Assembly (NCBI RefSeq): GCF_910592395.1
Contig: NC_088315.1
Span: forward strand, 18,647,808-18,707,807
Length of the DNA stretch: 60,000 bases
Direction of reading: 5' to 3'
Origin: Lineus longissimus
Lineage: Eukaryota > Nemertea > Pilidiophora > Heteronemertea > Lineidae
A model generated the notes under the pieces. That model saw nothing but the letters and a program-made list of their open reading frames with translations. It did no database searches and was not told where the DNA came from. How positions within the stretch are numbered: position 1 is the first letter of the stretch; each line of letters starts with the position of its first letter. This document shows positions 9,427 through 21,288 of this stretch, piece by piece. Both the position numbers and the translations under genes were made by a program.

Positions 9427-10036
9427 CTACTGGTGATAAAAGTTATAACATCGCGTACACCTACTGGCACTATGGAACTTCTTGACATTGCTTGGAGAAA
9501 GTGCATGGTGATAAACATGGAGACTACTCATGGATCCGATAAACACACACATTCCCTTGACTTGATAATCGTGCCAATCCCCCTTCCACCCGAGCTGATA
9601 CCGCTCATGCTCGTTGTAAACACTGTCCAGGTTACTTCCCATGACATGTTGCCTTTGGACAACTTGACCATTCACATACATCGCTGCTGTACGCTCTCGA
9701 CGGTCCCAAGTCACAACGACAGATGTCCACCGCAGCAGGTTTGATAAGGTATCATTAATTTTGCAATGCAGGCGAATGATATTATTATTAAAAGTCTTAC
9801 GGAGGTTAAACACAAATTCGTTTCGTGAAAAATAAAAGCAAAACTGGTATGGTGTTCTCCAGTCACCTAGTAGCATCATCTGTCTATTATGTTCGAGTAT
9901 GTAAATATAAAGAGCTATAGTGAAACTAAAGCCCCTCATTTCGAATCTTGGAATTGTGATCCTTGCCGTGTTGTCCCTTATTGCCAAGACAGACCGAAAT
10001 ATGACTGAGTGAACGTAATCGGCGTTTCCAGTGATT
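9427..10036 (-). CDS. LamG/ConA-like terminal exon, copy 2
   Basis: Intact 202-codon jelly-roll exon after a T-rich tract and ATTCAG. It keeps the normal YVNGQ turn. Against copy 1, the loop at residues 151-166 differs at six codons, for example GAT to AAG, GCG to ATG and AAC to ATC, all changing the residue. Terminal TAG, then AATAAA at 9295-9300. The PAN partner is inferred at 14835-15105. Confidence 0.8.
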
Positions 10037-13000
10037 CTGAATAATGAACAAATAATAAAAAAGAAAATGAAAAAAAAATCATGTTACTTCACGCTACTTA
10101 GGAGCATCCTGAGGAAATCATTGGTTAACGTTCTCCGGCATTGCTAACCACGGTGGATAACCGTACCGATTTAGCGACCAAATGGACGGTTCAAGGAACA
10201 GCCGCTCATGCACTCTAGCAGATGACGTGAGTTGAAAATCAGTATAGTAAAATATGGAAGATATTGATACATTTTTGCGATGTAGCGGCCTGGGCTTTTG
10301 CTAGATACTATCCTTAAGATCATAACGCGATGGTTTTTGTCGTTTATAGGGCTATTTAATTACAATTTCAAAAAAGTTTAGTAGGGTGCCATGTCATCGC
10401 TGTCTAGTTAACGGTAGGCTGTCAGGTTCCCTCTAAAGCTATATGGAATCAACCTCTGGGGATGTGTTTCGTGGTATTTCATTCGAAATTCTGCTCTTTT
10501 CTTAATTTTTTTCGTGATTTTGACCGATTTCTGCAATGACCGTATATGTTTAAACGAACCCTCGAGTGGTTCAGCGACTTCACCTTGTGCGGTTTAACAA
10601 AGGCAATCTCTACGTCGAAATTCAGTTTCTGAGGTACATGTATACTGCTGCACTCCATGACACGGTACCGGCATAGTAATCCCAGTTCTTCTCGTCTCCA
10701 TGGTCATCCTATCCATAAACGTCAAGGTTCATATAAAACAGAGTATACGATGTGCCACAAGACCTACAAGCATAAAGTGCACTCTCCGTGATGGTGTATG
10801 AGAGACTGATCGACGAGTCCGTGCGTTTTTGTTGACGTTTTCTCATAAAAGTTGCTCCTGAAATAGAGTAAAATATTTGGCTAATTGAAGACAATTCCCA
10901 CGCCTCGAAGGCAAAAACGATCGACTATTGGTAGTAAAGTTACATTTTAGATTGGGAATTATGACTGTCTTGGCCATATTTCGAGTGAAATGCGATAAAT
11001 AATTTTTAATCGTTGAACCATACAACTAGTACACTTTCTGTGCGTTACATTGCTAAACCGGTGTACAGTAATATCACTAAATACCGTAGACTTTCATGAA
11101 GTCAACATATTTTGCAATGTATCTCAGCCAAAGGGCATGCATATTACTTGTTACTTCGTCAGTCTTTATTGTTAGCTTTGTAGTACATAATAGCCATGCA
11201 AAAATGGCGTCAATTTCAGACGCTTCGCCATAAAATGATGTCTTTGAAGATCATCAAATTTCTAACTTTCAACGTGAATATTAGCTCTTTTTCTCTAAGT
11301 CAGAACCATAATATGGGCATACTGATGTAAACTACAACGACTGATGATGCATGCATTATAAGCAGAACCGGATTAAACCACAGGAACTTACTGAAAATTG
11401 TAAAATTGTGTGCTACCTTGAAAATTCGAGCAAAACGGAAGTTCGCTGAACCGTACATATTAGGGAGGTTCCGCACCGCCTACGATTACGATTACGATTA
11501 CGATTTCGGAAAACGTAATCGTAATCGTAATCGCATCGAGAAGCAGCTAAATTCAGTTCCGCAAAAATACTCTTGATGTCATTCGAGAAACCCACGGCTC
11601 ACGAACAGAGCGAATTTTCATTCCTATTTCATTGCAGTCGTGACGGTCTAAAACAGCTTTGGCCATGAAATTTGCAGGTCCTACGTCTGGTGTGCATAGT
11701 CAAAATATATTGTTTGTGAAAAACGTGACCCAGGATACTTTGGAAGTGCATGAAATTGACGTTCTCGATGATCGTTTATCACTTACGAAGATTAGCCGCC
11801 ATCGTCGTAGAAACGAACCGAATATGCCGCAGACAATTTCAGGGCTGATGACGTTGCTGCAAAATTGATGACGTCATACACAAATCGTAATCGTAATCGT
11901 AATCGTAAGCGGTGCGGAACCTCCCTATTGGTCGCTAAACCGCTACGGTTATCCACCGTGCTGACGTTAATCCCTGATTTCCTCAGGATGCTACAAGAGA
12001 TGTCTTCGGGAAACTGGTTTGTTGTCCACAAAATTAACTGGGGAAAAAGCCCTTGATTTCCGTAACTACATCGTTGCATGGTTGCCAACAGGGGGCGCCA
12101 CCTTGTTTACCTCGTCCACGATCCGTAGAGTAGATCACAGGTACGTGAAGATACCAGATTTATAGCGATTGATCAGCTCCGAAATAAATAATTGACACAA
12201 TCTGAAGTACAAGCACTCCAAGAGACGGAGGCCTTTAATCAGAATTTACGGTAAGGATGTTTTGACAGGCTTACTCTATGTAAAAAGGGGCGTTCATTCT
12301 TATTTGCACCACTGAAGTCAAAATAGCCATTTTAACCCTTTTTTGCAAAAAATTGCCATATTTTGATAGTAAAAATACTGGCTTCTGATTACAATTTTAG
12401 GTAAGGTGGGTTTTGCGGCCTATTCAATGTACACAGGTGTGCTGATGCCGAAAACAGCAGTCTTATGTGAACCACTCAAGATAAAATAGCCATTTAACTC
12501 TTTTTGCCCAAATATGACCCTAAGTGGTCAAATACTAGTTTTTATTCCAAATTTTAGGTGCACCCTATCACTCCTTTATCTCCAGCGTTCTATGTGCTGT
12601 GTGGTGGTGTCTGATTGTAGGTACGACCGCTTGGCTCTGCTATGATTCGAATATCATCAAGCGCCCATGTGCCACATCCGGGACTTGGCGATTAAATGAA
12701 CATCTATGTTGACAGAGAGACTATTCTTGGACATGAATGGCCTTTGAATGCATTCTCAATGCAGGGTACTCGAAGCAGCACCCTGACTCATTAGAATCTG
12801 TTATGTTTCGTCTCTGCATCATTTGAGCGGACAATGGGTATTAAGTGATATTGGCCATCCAAGACGGTTTGAGACCTCATTGCGTGATTGCTTGTAAGTC
12901 CATATACCTACCTCACGTCTGGATGAGGTCCATTCAGACTATAACTGATGATTGCTGAAATAGGAACGAGAATATCCTTAGACGAGAATTCTTCCAACGA

Positions 13001-14834
13001 TATCCTTCTCTGTTTGATGGGCGGAAGTACGAGGGGAGTTGGCTGTGGTCTAGACCAATACTTCGTCCCTAAAAGGGACGAAGTGCGACGTGCCTATTGC
13101 GATAATGATTTGTTGCCGAAACAATGGCTTGATTGGTTGGCTAGCCTTGTGACGTGAAATTATTTTTAAACCGAGGGGTTTTCCTGTTTTTCATCATGGC
13201 TTAAGTTTAAATGCGTTTGGGCTAGAATTCCTGGCTTTTTTCGAGCTCACACATGGGCTCGATGTACAGCGTAGCGGATCGAGGCTATATAATGGGGTAG
13301 CTGCGGTCAGGAATGAATCGGTTGGGCTCATCTTTGGGCTCGAGGGAGGTGGCTGCGATCATGCATGAATCTGTTGGGTTCATCTTTGAAGAGAAAATAT
13401 CGAGTAAGAGTGGGGAAATGCGATAGAGAGCAGTAAGTATGTATATAGTGGTACTCACGCTCCATATTTTGACGCCGGACTGACGCTGTCAACGAGGTAA
13501 TGGTGATTGACAACAGCCACAAACGGGAATGCAGCAGACTTTGCATGCCTGTTATTTCCGAAGAAGAAACCCAATTATCATCGACGTGTGACACAGATTA
13601 GATCTGAGTGATCAGTAAGCCAAATAATAAGTGATGATGCTTGTAGCACAAAAATAGTGTCCATTGCATAATGCTCTGTTCGGTGAGCCAAGGAGGCAAA
13701 CTTTCAAAGGCCTATAAGTTTGTCATATTGATTGGTGAATATATACCAGACTATCGATTGCTGCATATTTCGTCATAAAGATCAATAAGTGTTAAAATGA
13801 AACATCATGATGGCACAATTGTGAGGTTGACTTATGATCACCATTACCTGCATTAGGCAAAGCTAGCTGGGCAGCGGGGGGGGGGTCAGATACCGCAGAA
13901 GTCACCAAAATAATGTCTTACATGTATATATTTATGATCGGTGATTCAGGCCGAATGTTTTCAAAAAGTGTCAATTAGCCACCCCGCCCCAAGCGAGCCT
14001 CCCCTACCGAAAGACCAGCTACGCACATGACCAGTCGACTTCATGCGCAGCAGGCAGCCCCAGCTTCCTCCAGTTAACCTTGGCCAGATCTTCGACCGTG
14101 TGGTGTCCGTAATCTGTCTCCATCTCTAAGCAGTGATTGGGCGCAAGACATTCGTCGGCTGGTCTGGTCTGGTTCACATAGGCTCATCCATTGTTTATCG
14201 CTAATATTTCAAGTACTTTCAGAAACATTGAAATCTTGTCGTCAAGATGCATGGGTATGGTATGACTGAGTGATAAAAATATTCCTTGTGGAAGCATGAG
14301 CGCTGCCGATGTACTGTCACGTAGTAGAGTTGGCGACTAGGGCATTAATAAGGACCAAAGACCTATGAGTGACCCTAAGTGTAAATACTAATTACCTCAC
14401 TCAATTAGGTCACCTCATTAACCCCATCCAACACAGGCCTTTGATCCATAATGCCCTATTTTGGAAAGCGAGGCCTTTGATCTTTAATGCCCTATTTCGG
14501 GAAGCCCTGATATTTTTCACAGGTTTTTTCCTTTCTGGGAAAAGTCGGACAATGTCGGACTTTTGTCGGATCAATCAGGACAAAGTTAGAGAAACTGTTA
14601 AGAAGTCGGAAAAGCCTCTACTAGTGAAAGTATTTTGATATTCCACACGTGCACAAGGTTATGCTGATAGTACCACATCGCAACTGATGATACCAGTAGA
14701 GGTAATTCCTTCGCCGCCGAGTATACTGACGACTTTTGGCTTGTCTTTCTGTATCACTGGAAATGTCTTATGCTGCTCATCAGATAGAAGCAACTCTTTT
14801 CCCTCATTGCATGGCCAAATTATTCATAAATTAC
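10037..14834 (-). other. Intron of gene 2 with one A-D block, a MITE and an E block
   Basis: A single A-D block interrupted by the MITE at 11462-11926, then block E. In this unit only, block E near 14060-14090 keeps about 27 extra bases that extend a minus-strand open frame containing ADECLAPNHCLEMETDYGHH, with an AAG|GTTAAC donor-like end. It is a possible exon relic without a recognised domain. Nothing else is recognisable as coding. Confidence 0.5.
11462..11926. mobile_element. MITE of 465 bp with ATTACG-repeat inverted ends
   Basis: Inverted ends of about 45 bp with one mismatch start AGGGAGGTTCCGCACCGC and run into CGATTA hexamer repeats. The ends are flanked by ATT at 11459-11461 and 11927-11929, and the uninterrupted site CATATTGGTC is seen in the other units, so this is a clean insertion. 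No transposase is encoded. The superfamily is uncertain; a 3-bp target duplication would suit a PIF/Harbinger-like element. Confidence 0.85.
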
Positions 14835-15105
14835 ATGGCCTCCACTTTTAGCTTGTAGTGAAATCCTGTTTTAACCTCTGCCTTTAAGTTAGTTCTTATT
14901 TGTAAGACATAAATCGACTTTGAGAAAAGCTCACAATTCTTCGTTTTCTGCGAGAAAATAGCATGTTTGCAAGGAACAATCCGCGATTTACAATACGCAA
15001 TGCAGCTTATTGGTGTGCGTCGTGTTGCTGTTTCAATCGGGCCAGATACGTCATATAAGCTTCTGTCCGTGTTTGTCCGGATGTACTTCCCTCTATCAAC
15101 GACGA
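14835..15105 (-). CDS. PAN/apple-domain exon, copy 2
   Basis: Intact 271-nt exon in the same phases as the other copies. Core residues SCIAYCKSRIVPC and HAIFSQKTKNCELFS. The pyrimidine tract reads GTTTGTTCAG and the donor is GTAATT, weaker than in copy 1. Inferred partner: LamG exon 9427-10036. Confidence 0.76.
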
Positions 15106-15512
15106 CTGAACAAACAAAACGTAAAGAATTTAGCCAGCGACCTGTTGGGGTTCTGTTGAAGAGTTTCTGACTTCAGCCTCGTATTTAATACAATGCTCGA
15201 TTCGAGGAAGAAGTATATTGTGGTTTTGAATGAGAAACAAACACGCTACACTTGCCGAGATATCAGACCACTGATCGAGCAATGGCGATGGCCAGTGGCA
15301 TTAGGTTACCTACTTGAGTGAGCTAATTAGTATTAACACTCTGGGTCACTCTGAGTGTTTGGCTCACTCCTCATTAACCCCATTCAATCTGTATTGACCT
15401 ATTTTGGGAAGCCCTGGTATTATCACAGGTTTTAAAAAATCGAAACTTTCAGGGAAAAGTCGGACATTGTCGGACTTTTGTCAGATAAATCAGGAAAAAG
15501 TTAGAGAAACCG
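15106..15512. other. Intergenic junction, genes 2/3
   Basis: Same layout as the other junctions, but the poly(A) signal position after LamG copy 3 reads AATACA instead of AATAAA. No leader exon was found. Confidence 0.5.
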
Positions 15513-16131
15513 TCAAGACTCATACTGGTGATGTAAGTTATGACATCGCGTACACCTACTGGCGCTATAGAACTTCTTGACATTGCTTGGAGAAAGTGCA
15601 TGGTGATAAACACGGAGGCTACTCATGGATCCGATAAACACACCCATTTTATCGTCTTGATGATCGTTCCATTCCGCCTTCCACCCGAGCTGATACCGCT
15701 CATGCTCGTTGTAAACACTGTTCAGGTTACTTCTCATGACATGTTGCCTTCGGACAACTTGACCATTCACATACATCGCTGCTGTACGCTCTCGACGGTC
15801 CCAAGTCACAACGACAAATGTCCACCGTGGCAAGTTTAATAAGGTATCTTTAATTTTGCAAACCAGGTGAATGATATCATTATTGAAAGTCTGAAGGAGG
15901 CTAAACACAAATTCGTTTCTTGAAAAATGAAAGCAAAACAGGTATGGTTTTCTCCAGTCACCTAGTAGCATCGCCCTTTTATTATGTTCGAGTATGTAAA
16001 TATAAAGAGCTAGAGTGAAACTAAAGCCTCTCATTTCGAATCTTGGAATTGTGATCCTTGCCGTGTTGTCCCTAATTGCCAAGACAGACCGGAAAATGGC
16101 TGAGTGAACGTAATCGGCGTTACCAGTGATT
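15513..16131 (-). CDS. LamG/ConA-like terminal exon, copy 3 (extended end)
   Basis: Intact jelly-roll exon and the most divergent LamG copy. Variable-loop codons around residues 151-164 differ from copy 2 at eight positions, all replacement changes (for example GGG/GCG, CAC/AAC, TAT/CAT, GTC/GAC, GGA/AAA). The usual TAG stop is TAT here, so the frame runs three codons further to TGA. ARITIPRFEMRGFSFTLALY and the YVNGQVV turn are kept. Its own PAN exon was probably disrupted by a retrotransposon (18172-18187); the next intact one is 23304-23574. Confidence 0.8.
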
Positions 16132-18171
16132 CTGAATAATGAACAAATAATAAAAATGAAAATGAAAATGAAATCATGTTACTTCACACTAGTTAAGAGC
16201 ATCCTGAGGAAATCATGAGTTAACGTTCTCCGGTTCTGCTAACCACGGTGGAAAACCGTAGCGATTTAGCAACCAAATGGGCGGTTCAAGGAATAGCCGC
16301 TTATGCACTCAAGCAGACGGCGTGAGTTGAAAATCAGTACAGTAAAATATGGAAGATATGGATAAATTTTTGCGATGTGACGGCCTGGACTCGAAGCAGC
16401 ACCCTGACTCATTAGAATCTGTTATGTTTCGTCTTTACATCATTTGAGCGGACAATGGGTATAAAGTGATATTGGCAATCAAAGACGGTTTGACACCTCC
16501 TTTCGTGATTGATTGTAAATCCATATACCTACCTCACGTCTGGATGAGGTCCATTCAGACTATAACTGATGATAGCTGAAAGGAGAACGAGAATTCATCA
16601 AATGATGTCCTTCTCTGTTTGATGGGCGGAAGTACGAGGGGAGGTGGCTGTGGTCAGGACCAATACTTCGTCCCCAAAAGGGACGAACCCCAAAACGGAC
16701 GAAGTGCGAGGTGCCTATTGCGAAAATGATTTGTTGCCAAAACAATGGCCTGATTAGTTGGCTAGCCTTGTGACGTCAAATTATTATTACACCGATGGGT
16801 TTTCCTGTTTTTCTTCATGGCTTAAACTTAAATGCGTTTGGGCTAGAATTCCTTGCCTTTTTCGAGCTTACACATGAGCTCGATGTGGGGGGGGGGGGGG
16901 GGGGGTCGTCGCATTGTGCTCAGCTGCACTTGACCCCCAGTCATTTGGAGGGGTTGTCTTTAAAGGGAAGACAATTACAAACAATACCTCACTCCTCTTC
17001 ATACTTGCTAGAATAACTGAGCTGCCTTGATTTTTGTAAAAGGGAAACCTATATACAAATCTATATTCTCAATTTTTTATCCAAACTTGCTAACTGTCAT
17101 GTTAAGTATCCTTAAAGACGTAATCTCGCTCAGGTAATCCCATTGACGTCTTCACGTTGAGACTGATCATGAACGACTCTGTTAAATCTAATGGGGTTTT
17201 AAACAATCCGGCCAAGGACCCCAGTTGCATGTTCTGCAATCAATGTAACTGGAGTAGATGTATTGTTTATCTTATCTTTGCGTAGAGCATCGTATTCGCG
17301 TGTGTGAATGGATATAGTCATGTCTGTCATGCAGCGGTCAATGAAAACCTTGTATCCCCGCCCAGTTGATCATCGATCGCCACTAATTTAGTGTCGACTT
17401 TTCTGTCGAATTAGACTCATGTTACAGAGTTTGTATTGACCGCTGCAGGCTTTGGAAAAAAAAGCAGTTCCGATATGATATTATAGAAAAAGAACCACTC
17501 AAAATATACGGCATTTCGCTAATAAATTATAATTCAAGTTGACAATTTTCAATTGCGAAAGTATGTCCTGAATTGCCGTGAAGGTGCAGACAGACATTCA
17601 AATGCTATAGACACCAAGTTTCAGGAGATTCGTATGCACACACTGTAATAACTGTACTACGGCATTGTGTATAAATGCATTTCTATTGCCCTGAAGACCT
17701 ATGAGTGACCCTAAGTGTAAATACTAATTAGCTCACTCAATAAGGTCACTTCATTAGCCCCATCCAACACAGGCCTTTGATCTCTAATGCCCTATTTTGG
17801 AAAGCGAGGCCTTTAATCTTTAATGCCCTATTTTGGGAAGCCCTGATAATTTTCACCGGTTTTTTTCCCTTTCTGGGAAAAGTCGGACAATGTCGGACTT
17901 TTGTCGGATAAATCAGGAAAAAGTTAGAGAAACTGTTAAAAAGTCGGAAAGCCTCTACTAGTGAAAGTATTTTGATGTTCCACACGTGCACAAGGTTATG
18001 CCGATAGTACCACTTCGCAACTGATGATACCAGTAGAGGTAATTCCTTCGCCGCCGAGTATACTGACGACTTTTGGCTTGTCTATCTGTATCAATGGAAA
18101 TTTGTTATGCCGCTCATCAGATAGAAGCAACTCTTTTCAATCATTACATCACCAAATTATTCATTAATTAC
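16132..18171. other. Shortened unit 3: deletion, poly-G and unique 0.8 kb
   Basis: After the LamG acceptor the sequence jumps near 16385 from the post-LamG intron directly into block D, so blocks A-C are missing. A run of about 19 G at 16886 leads into about 0.8 kb (16905-17690) found elsewhere only in unit 8. A minus-strand open frame of about 56 codons (17202-17369) is disrupted in unit 8, so I do not call it. The short inverted words GCAGCGGTCAAT and ATTGACCGCTGC flank about 90 bp at 17334-17444. Block E resumes at 17695. Confidence 0.6.
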
Positions 18172-18187
18172 ATGGCCTCCACTTTTA
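18172..18187 (-). pseudogene. PAN exon fragment cut by retrotransposon
   Basis: Only the last codons of a PAN exon (CTAAAAGTGGAGGCCAT region) and its donor remain before the sequence changes to the Gypsy RNase H region. The rest was lost in the insertion or a later deletion. Confidence 0.7.
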
Positions 18188-18856
18188 CGGCGTTAGACGT
18201 AATCTCCATCGTTCAATCCGTAACGACATCGGCTTCTGGCTTTGGAATATTCCGATCAACGGTTTATGATCTGTGACCACGGTGAAAGGGGAAGTCGAAC
18301 CGTATAAGTATAGGCGGAAGTGTTCTGTTGCCCAGACCACTGCGAGCATTTCTCTTTCTGTCTGCGAGTATCTCGTCTCAACGTCGGTGAGCGCGCAACT
18401 AGCGTACGAAACAACGCGACCTTCTTGCATCAGAATCGAGCCTAATCCGCGGGGCCCTGCGTCAACGATGAGTTCAGTTTTCTTACGCGGGTCATAGTAC
18501 GACATGACCTTTGCTCCGGTGAGCGCAGTCTTCAAGTCTGTTAGCGCTTTTTCAAGTTCCGCGTTCCACTGCCATTCTGTCTTATCATGCGTTAACTCTC
18601 TAAGGGGCGCTGTTATGCTAGCATACCATGGAATGAAGCGCGAGAGGTATTGGGCCATTCCGAGTAACGAACGTATTCCACTCTTGTCCGTCGGGGCAGG
18701 CGCATCTCTTATGGCTTCGATCTTCTTCACATCTGCGGTTACACCAGCGCTATTGAAGATATGACCGTAGAACTTCACTTCTGACTGATAGAAGTGACAC
18801 TTGGGCATGTTGAGACGAATTCCGTATTCTTTCAGTCTCTCCATCACGGCTATCAA
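18185..18856 (-). pseudogene. Ty3/Gypsy reverse transcriptase (C-terminal part) and RNase H, truncated
   Basis: A frame of 223 codons. It covers the thumb/connection part of a Gypsy reverse transcriptase (LNMPKCHFYQSEVKFYGHIF) and the start of RNase H, with acidic positions in IVDAGPRGLG, TEREMLAVVW and TDHKPL. It stops at the junction with array DNA, so the rest of RNase H, integrase and the 3' LTR are absent. The catalytic YLDD motif sits just upstream, in this frame, near 18895-18910. The element is dead. Confidence 0.88.
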
Positions 18857-19395
18857 ACTCTTGTCGTGTTCAGCTTTATCTTTGCCATGGATAATGATAT
18901 CGTCGAGATATTTCGACAGTTCGGTATGTCACTCAGAATTTCGGCGATTGCGTTCTGAAAGATTTCCGACGCGGCGTTTATCCCAAAGAAAAGACGTTTG
19001 TAGCGTCTAAGACCAAGATGGGTGGTGAACGTGGTGATAAAACGTGATTCCTTTGCAAGTTCTAGTTGATGATACGCGCTACTCAAATCTAGGGTACTGA
19101 ACACAGTGGATCCGTTCAAATCCGTTACTAGATCATCAAGAGTCGGCATAAGATGTCTTTCACGTTTTATCGCTTTATTTGCCTCGCGCATGTCAACACA
19201 AATGCGAATTGCTCCTGATTTCTTGGGGACTGTAACTATGGGACTTATCCACGGTGTCGGACCATCGACTTTCTCTATAATGTCAAGTTCCTCTAGACGC
19301 TGTAGCTCTTTCTCTACATCTTTGCGGATATGGAAAGGTATGCGACGGTGAGGTTGCTGCTTCGGCTTGACGTCTTTATCAATGTGAAGTGTCAC
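18853..19395 (-). pseudogene. Ty3/Gypsy reverse transcriptase (N-terminal part)
   Basis: Palm and fingers of a Gypsy-type reverse transcriptase, with PWISPIVTVPKKSGAIRICV, FSTLDLSSAYHQ and LFFGINAASEIFQ. The readable frame extends upstream to about 19450, where it is out of phase with the protease frame. It shifts frame again near 18915, just before YLDD. Two frameshifts mean decay. Confidence 0.88.
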
Positions 19396-19436
19396 AGGTT
19401 CACGTTTGATCTTGCCTACACCGGAGAAGAGTTCTT

Positions 19437-19796
19437 CTACTTCTTCAGCGAGTCAGGAAGGGTCTTGGAGCTGGACGGATTGGGCCTCGTTTTCGATTTA
19501 ACCTCATGTACGATCTTCAAGATTCCTAAATCCGACGCGGTCTTGAAACCAAGTAAATTCCCTCCTCCTTCAGTCACGTAGAACTTCGACCATTTGGTTT
19601 CGGACTTGTGACGTGCTGTGGCTCGGAACATTCCTTTCAGCAGTATGGGCGTCTTGCTACCATAGGGGAATACCTGTGTGTCAGCTGGAAGCAACGGGTC
19701 TATACCAGGTTGGGCTCGGCGAATAACGTTGAACGTCTTGGAGTCGACTAGGTTGACGGATGCTCCCGAATCTATCATCATGGGGACTCTGGCCAT
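19437..19796 (-). pseudogene. Ty3/Gypsy aspartic protease region
   Basis: Contains the retropepsin active-site motif MIDSGASVNLVD. It is in the same frame as the gag region, and only one TAG codon (19845-19847) and about 16 codons separate the two. The ancestral element therefore probably had one gag-pro-pol frame. It is followed by a frameshift into reverse transcriptase near 19445. Confidence 0.82.
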
Positions 19797-19844
19797 TTTT
19801 GGTTTCTTTCCGATTGTTATCGTACACAGCGTTGGGTTGTTGGA

Positions 19845-20801
19845 CTAGGCAGCTTGGGTAAAGTAACAGTAGTCAGAATCTTCGTCAGCCTCTGTCATCA
19901 GGGTGTTAGCGCTGTTGGTCTTTGAACGGCACATCCTCCCGAAGTGTCCTATCTTCTTGCAACGATGGCACTCCTGACCATTGGCGGGACAATTACTACT
20001 GACTTTGTGGGGTCTCCCTCCACACTTACCACAGTTCTGGTCGTTGTGTCGCTGCTGGGGTCTGGTATCTCGACCATCGCGACGTCTGTCCTGGTCCGGC
20101 TTCGATTGTGACTGGAAACGACGTGTCTTCTGCTTAGGTCTGCTCTGTCTTTGGCTCCCTTTGCCTTGGCTCTTGTCATTGGCTCTAATCTTGTTAACGG
20201 TTTGATGTTGCGATTCTTCAAGCTTGGTTGCTTGGTGCTCACTCAATTCAAATGCGCGGCCAGTATCTAGAATTTTAGTTAAATTCATGTCTTCACGCAA
20301 CGCTTTTCTGCGAAGTTGATGTGAATTAGTGCCGGTTATGATTTGAGCGCAAATCTCGCGGTCTACATTCGCGAAATCACATGTCTTGGCAAGTTTTCTC
20401 AAGCGAGTATGGTAGGCATCAAGCGTTTCATCCTTTGCTTGAGTACACTGTCTGAAGTTGTATACCTCGAATGCTACGTTCTTCTTGGGTAGAAAATGCG
20501 CAGTTAACTTAGCCTTAGCAGTATTATAGTCATCATCATCGCCTGTCTCTGTCAACGTGTCGAATATCTCATCTACATCAGGTCCTGCGTAATGTAGTAG
20601 CAATGCTCTCTTCCTTGTGGGATCAGTTAAACCTATTCCAACAAAGAGTCTCTCAAATCTAGCCAACCACCTTTCCCATCTGGGGCCAATAGCGGTAGGG
20701 TCAGTATGAGGATCAAATGAAGCAAAGTTAGGTAGAGATATCATCGGTTGAGGCGCAACAGCGGCAGCTGGGTCAGCAGGAGCTCGTACTGGTGATGGCA
20801 T
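19845..20801 (-). CDS. Ty3/Gypsy Gag-like protein with zinc knuckle
   Basis: 318 residues from an ATG at 20799-20801. The N-terminal half has retrotransposon-Gag features (WERWLARFERL, RALLLHYAGPDVDEIF, FRQCTQAKDETLDAYHTRLR). A basic, glutamine-rich linker follows, then CGKCGGRPHKVSSNC and the CCHC knuckle CHRCKKIGHFGRMC near residue 285. It binds nucleic acid in virus-like particles in related elements. The frame is intact, but the element lacks the pol end. Confidence 0.88.
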   Translation of the reverse strand: MPSPVRAPADPAAAVAPQPMISLPNFASFDPHTDPTAIGPRWERWLARFERLFVGIGLTDPTRKRALLLHYAGPDVDEIFDTLTETGDDDDYNTAKAKLTAHFLPKKNVAFEVYNFRQCTQAKDETLDAYHTRLRKLAKTCDFANVDREICAQIITGTNSHQLRRKALREDMNLTKILDTGRAFELSEHQATKLEESQHQTVNKIRANDKSQGKGSQRQSRPKQKTRRFQSQSKPDQDRRRDGRDTRPQQRHNDQNCGKCGGRPHKVSSNCPANGQECHRCKKIGHFGRMCRSKTNSANTLMTEADEDSDYCYFTQAA

Positions 20802-21288
20802 CTTGGCAACACGGTACTAATATTCTAAATATTATGAGCAAGACTGCTAGAAACTAGGGATATTATAATACTGCACAGTAAACGATAGTGTCGACATCTA
20901 ACGGTAACACGCGGAAACGCATTCACACGGGCTACATACAGCGCGGCGAGATTTCTATTCTACATGAACGATTGCACGTACACATACATAGCGATAGCGC
21001 GTACATTACGCATATATTTCTCGCGGCGTGGTCACAGACTTTTTAAACCGTTAAATTCACAGTAATAACTGCACGCATTTTTCAAAATGTCCACTTCTAC
21101 GGGTTCTTGGTATCTTACTTCAGCATCGAATATCCTCGTCGCCAGATATAATGTCGTGAGGGACTAATGCAGAGCCATTCCTGTAGAGCAGGTCACAGAA
21201 CAGACAAGCTAATCGGTTCGCCATTACAACAACAAGGTTTATTATAAAACACGGAATATCAATATGCGAAACGACAGAACATTACACC
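20802..21288 (-). mobile_element. 5' LTR and leader region of the Gypsy fragment
   Basis: Between gag and array DNA. On the minus strand the junction side begins TGTAATGTTCTGTCG, as LTRs begin with TG, and carries AATAAA about 50 bp in. Right of about 21288 block D resumes at CCACCTCACGTC. The LTR end and primer-binding site could not be fixed because no second LTR is present. Confidence 0.5.

Noticed and set aside
17202-17369. Minus-strand frame of about 56 codons in the unique part of unit 3
   Set aside because: An inserted base breaks it in unit 8 and no family is recognised.
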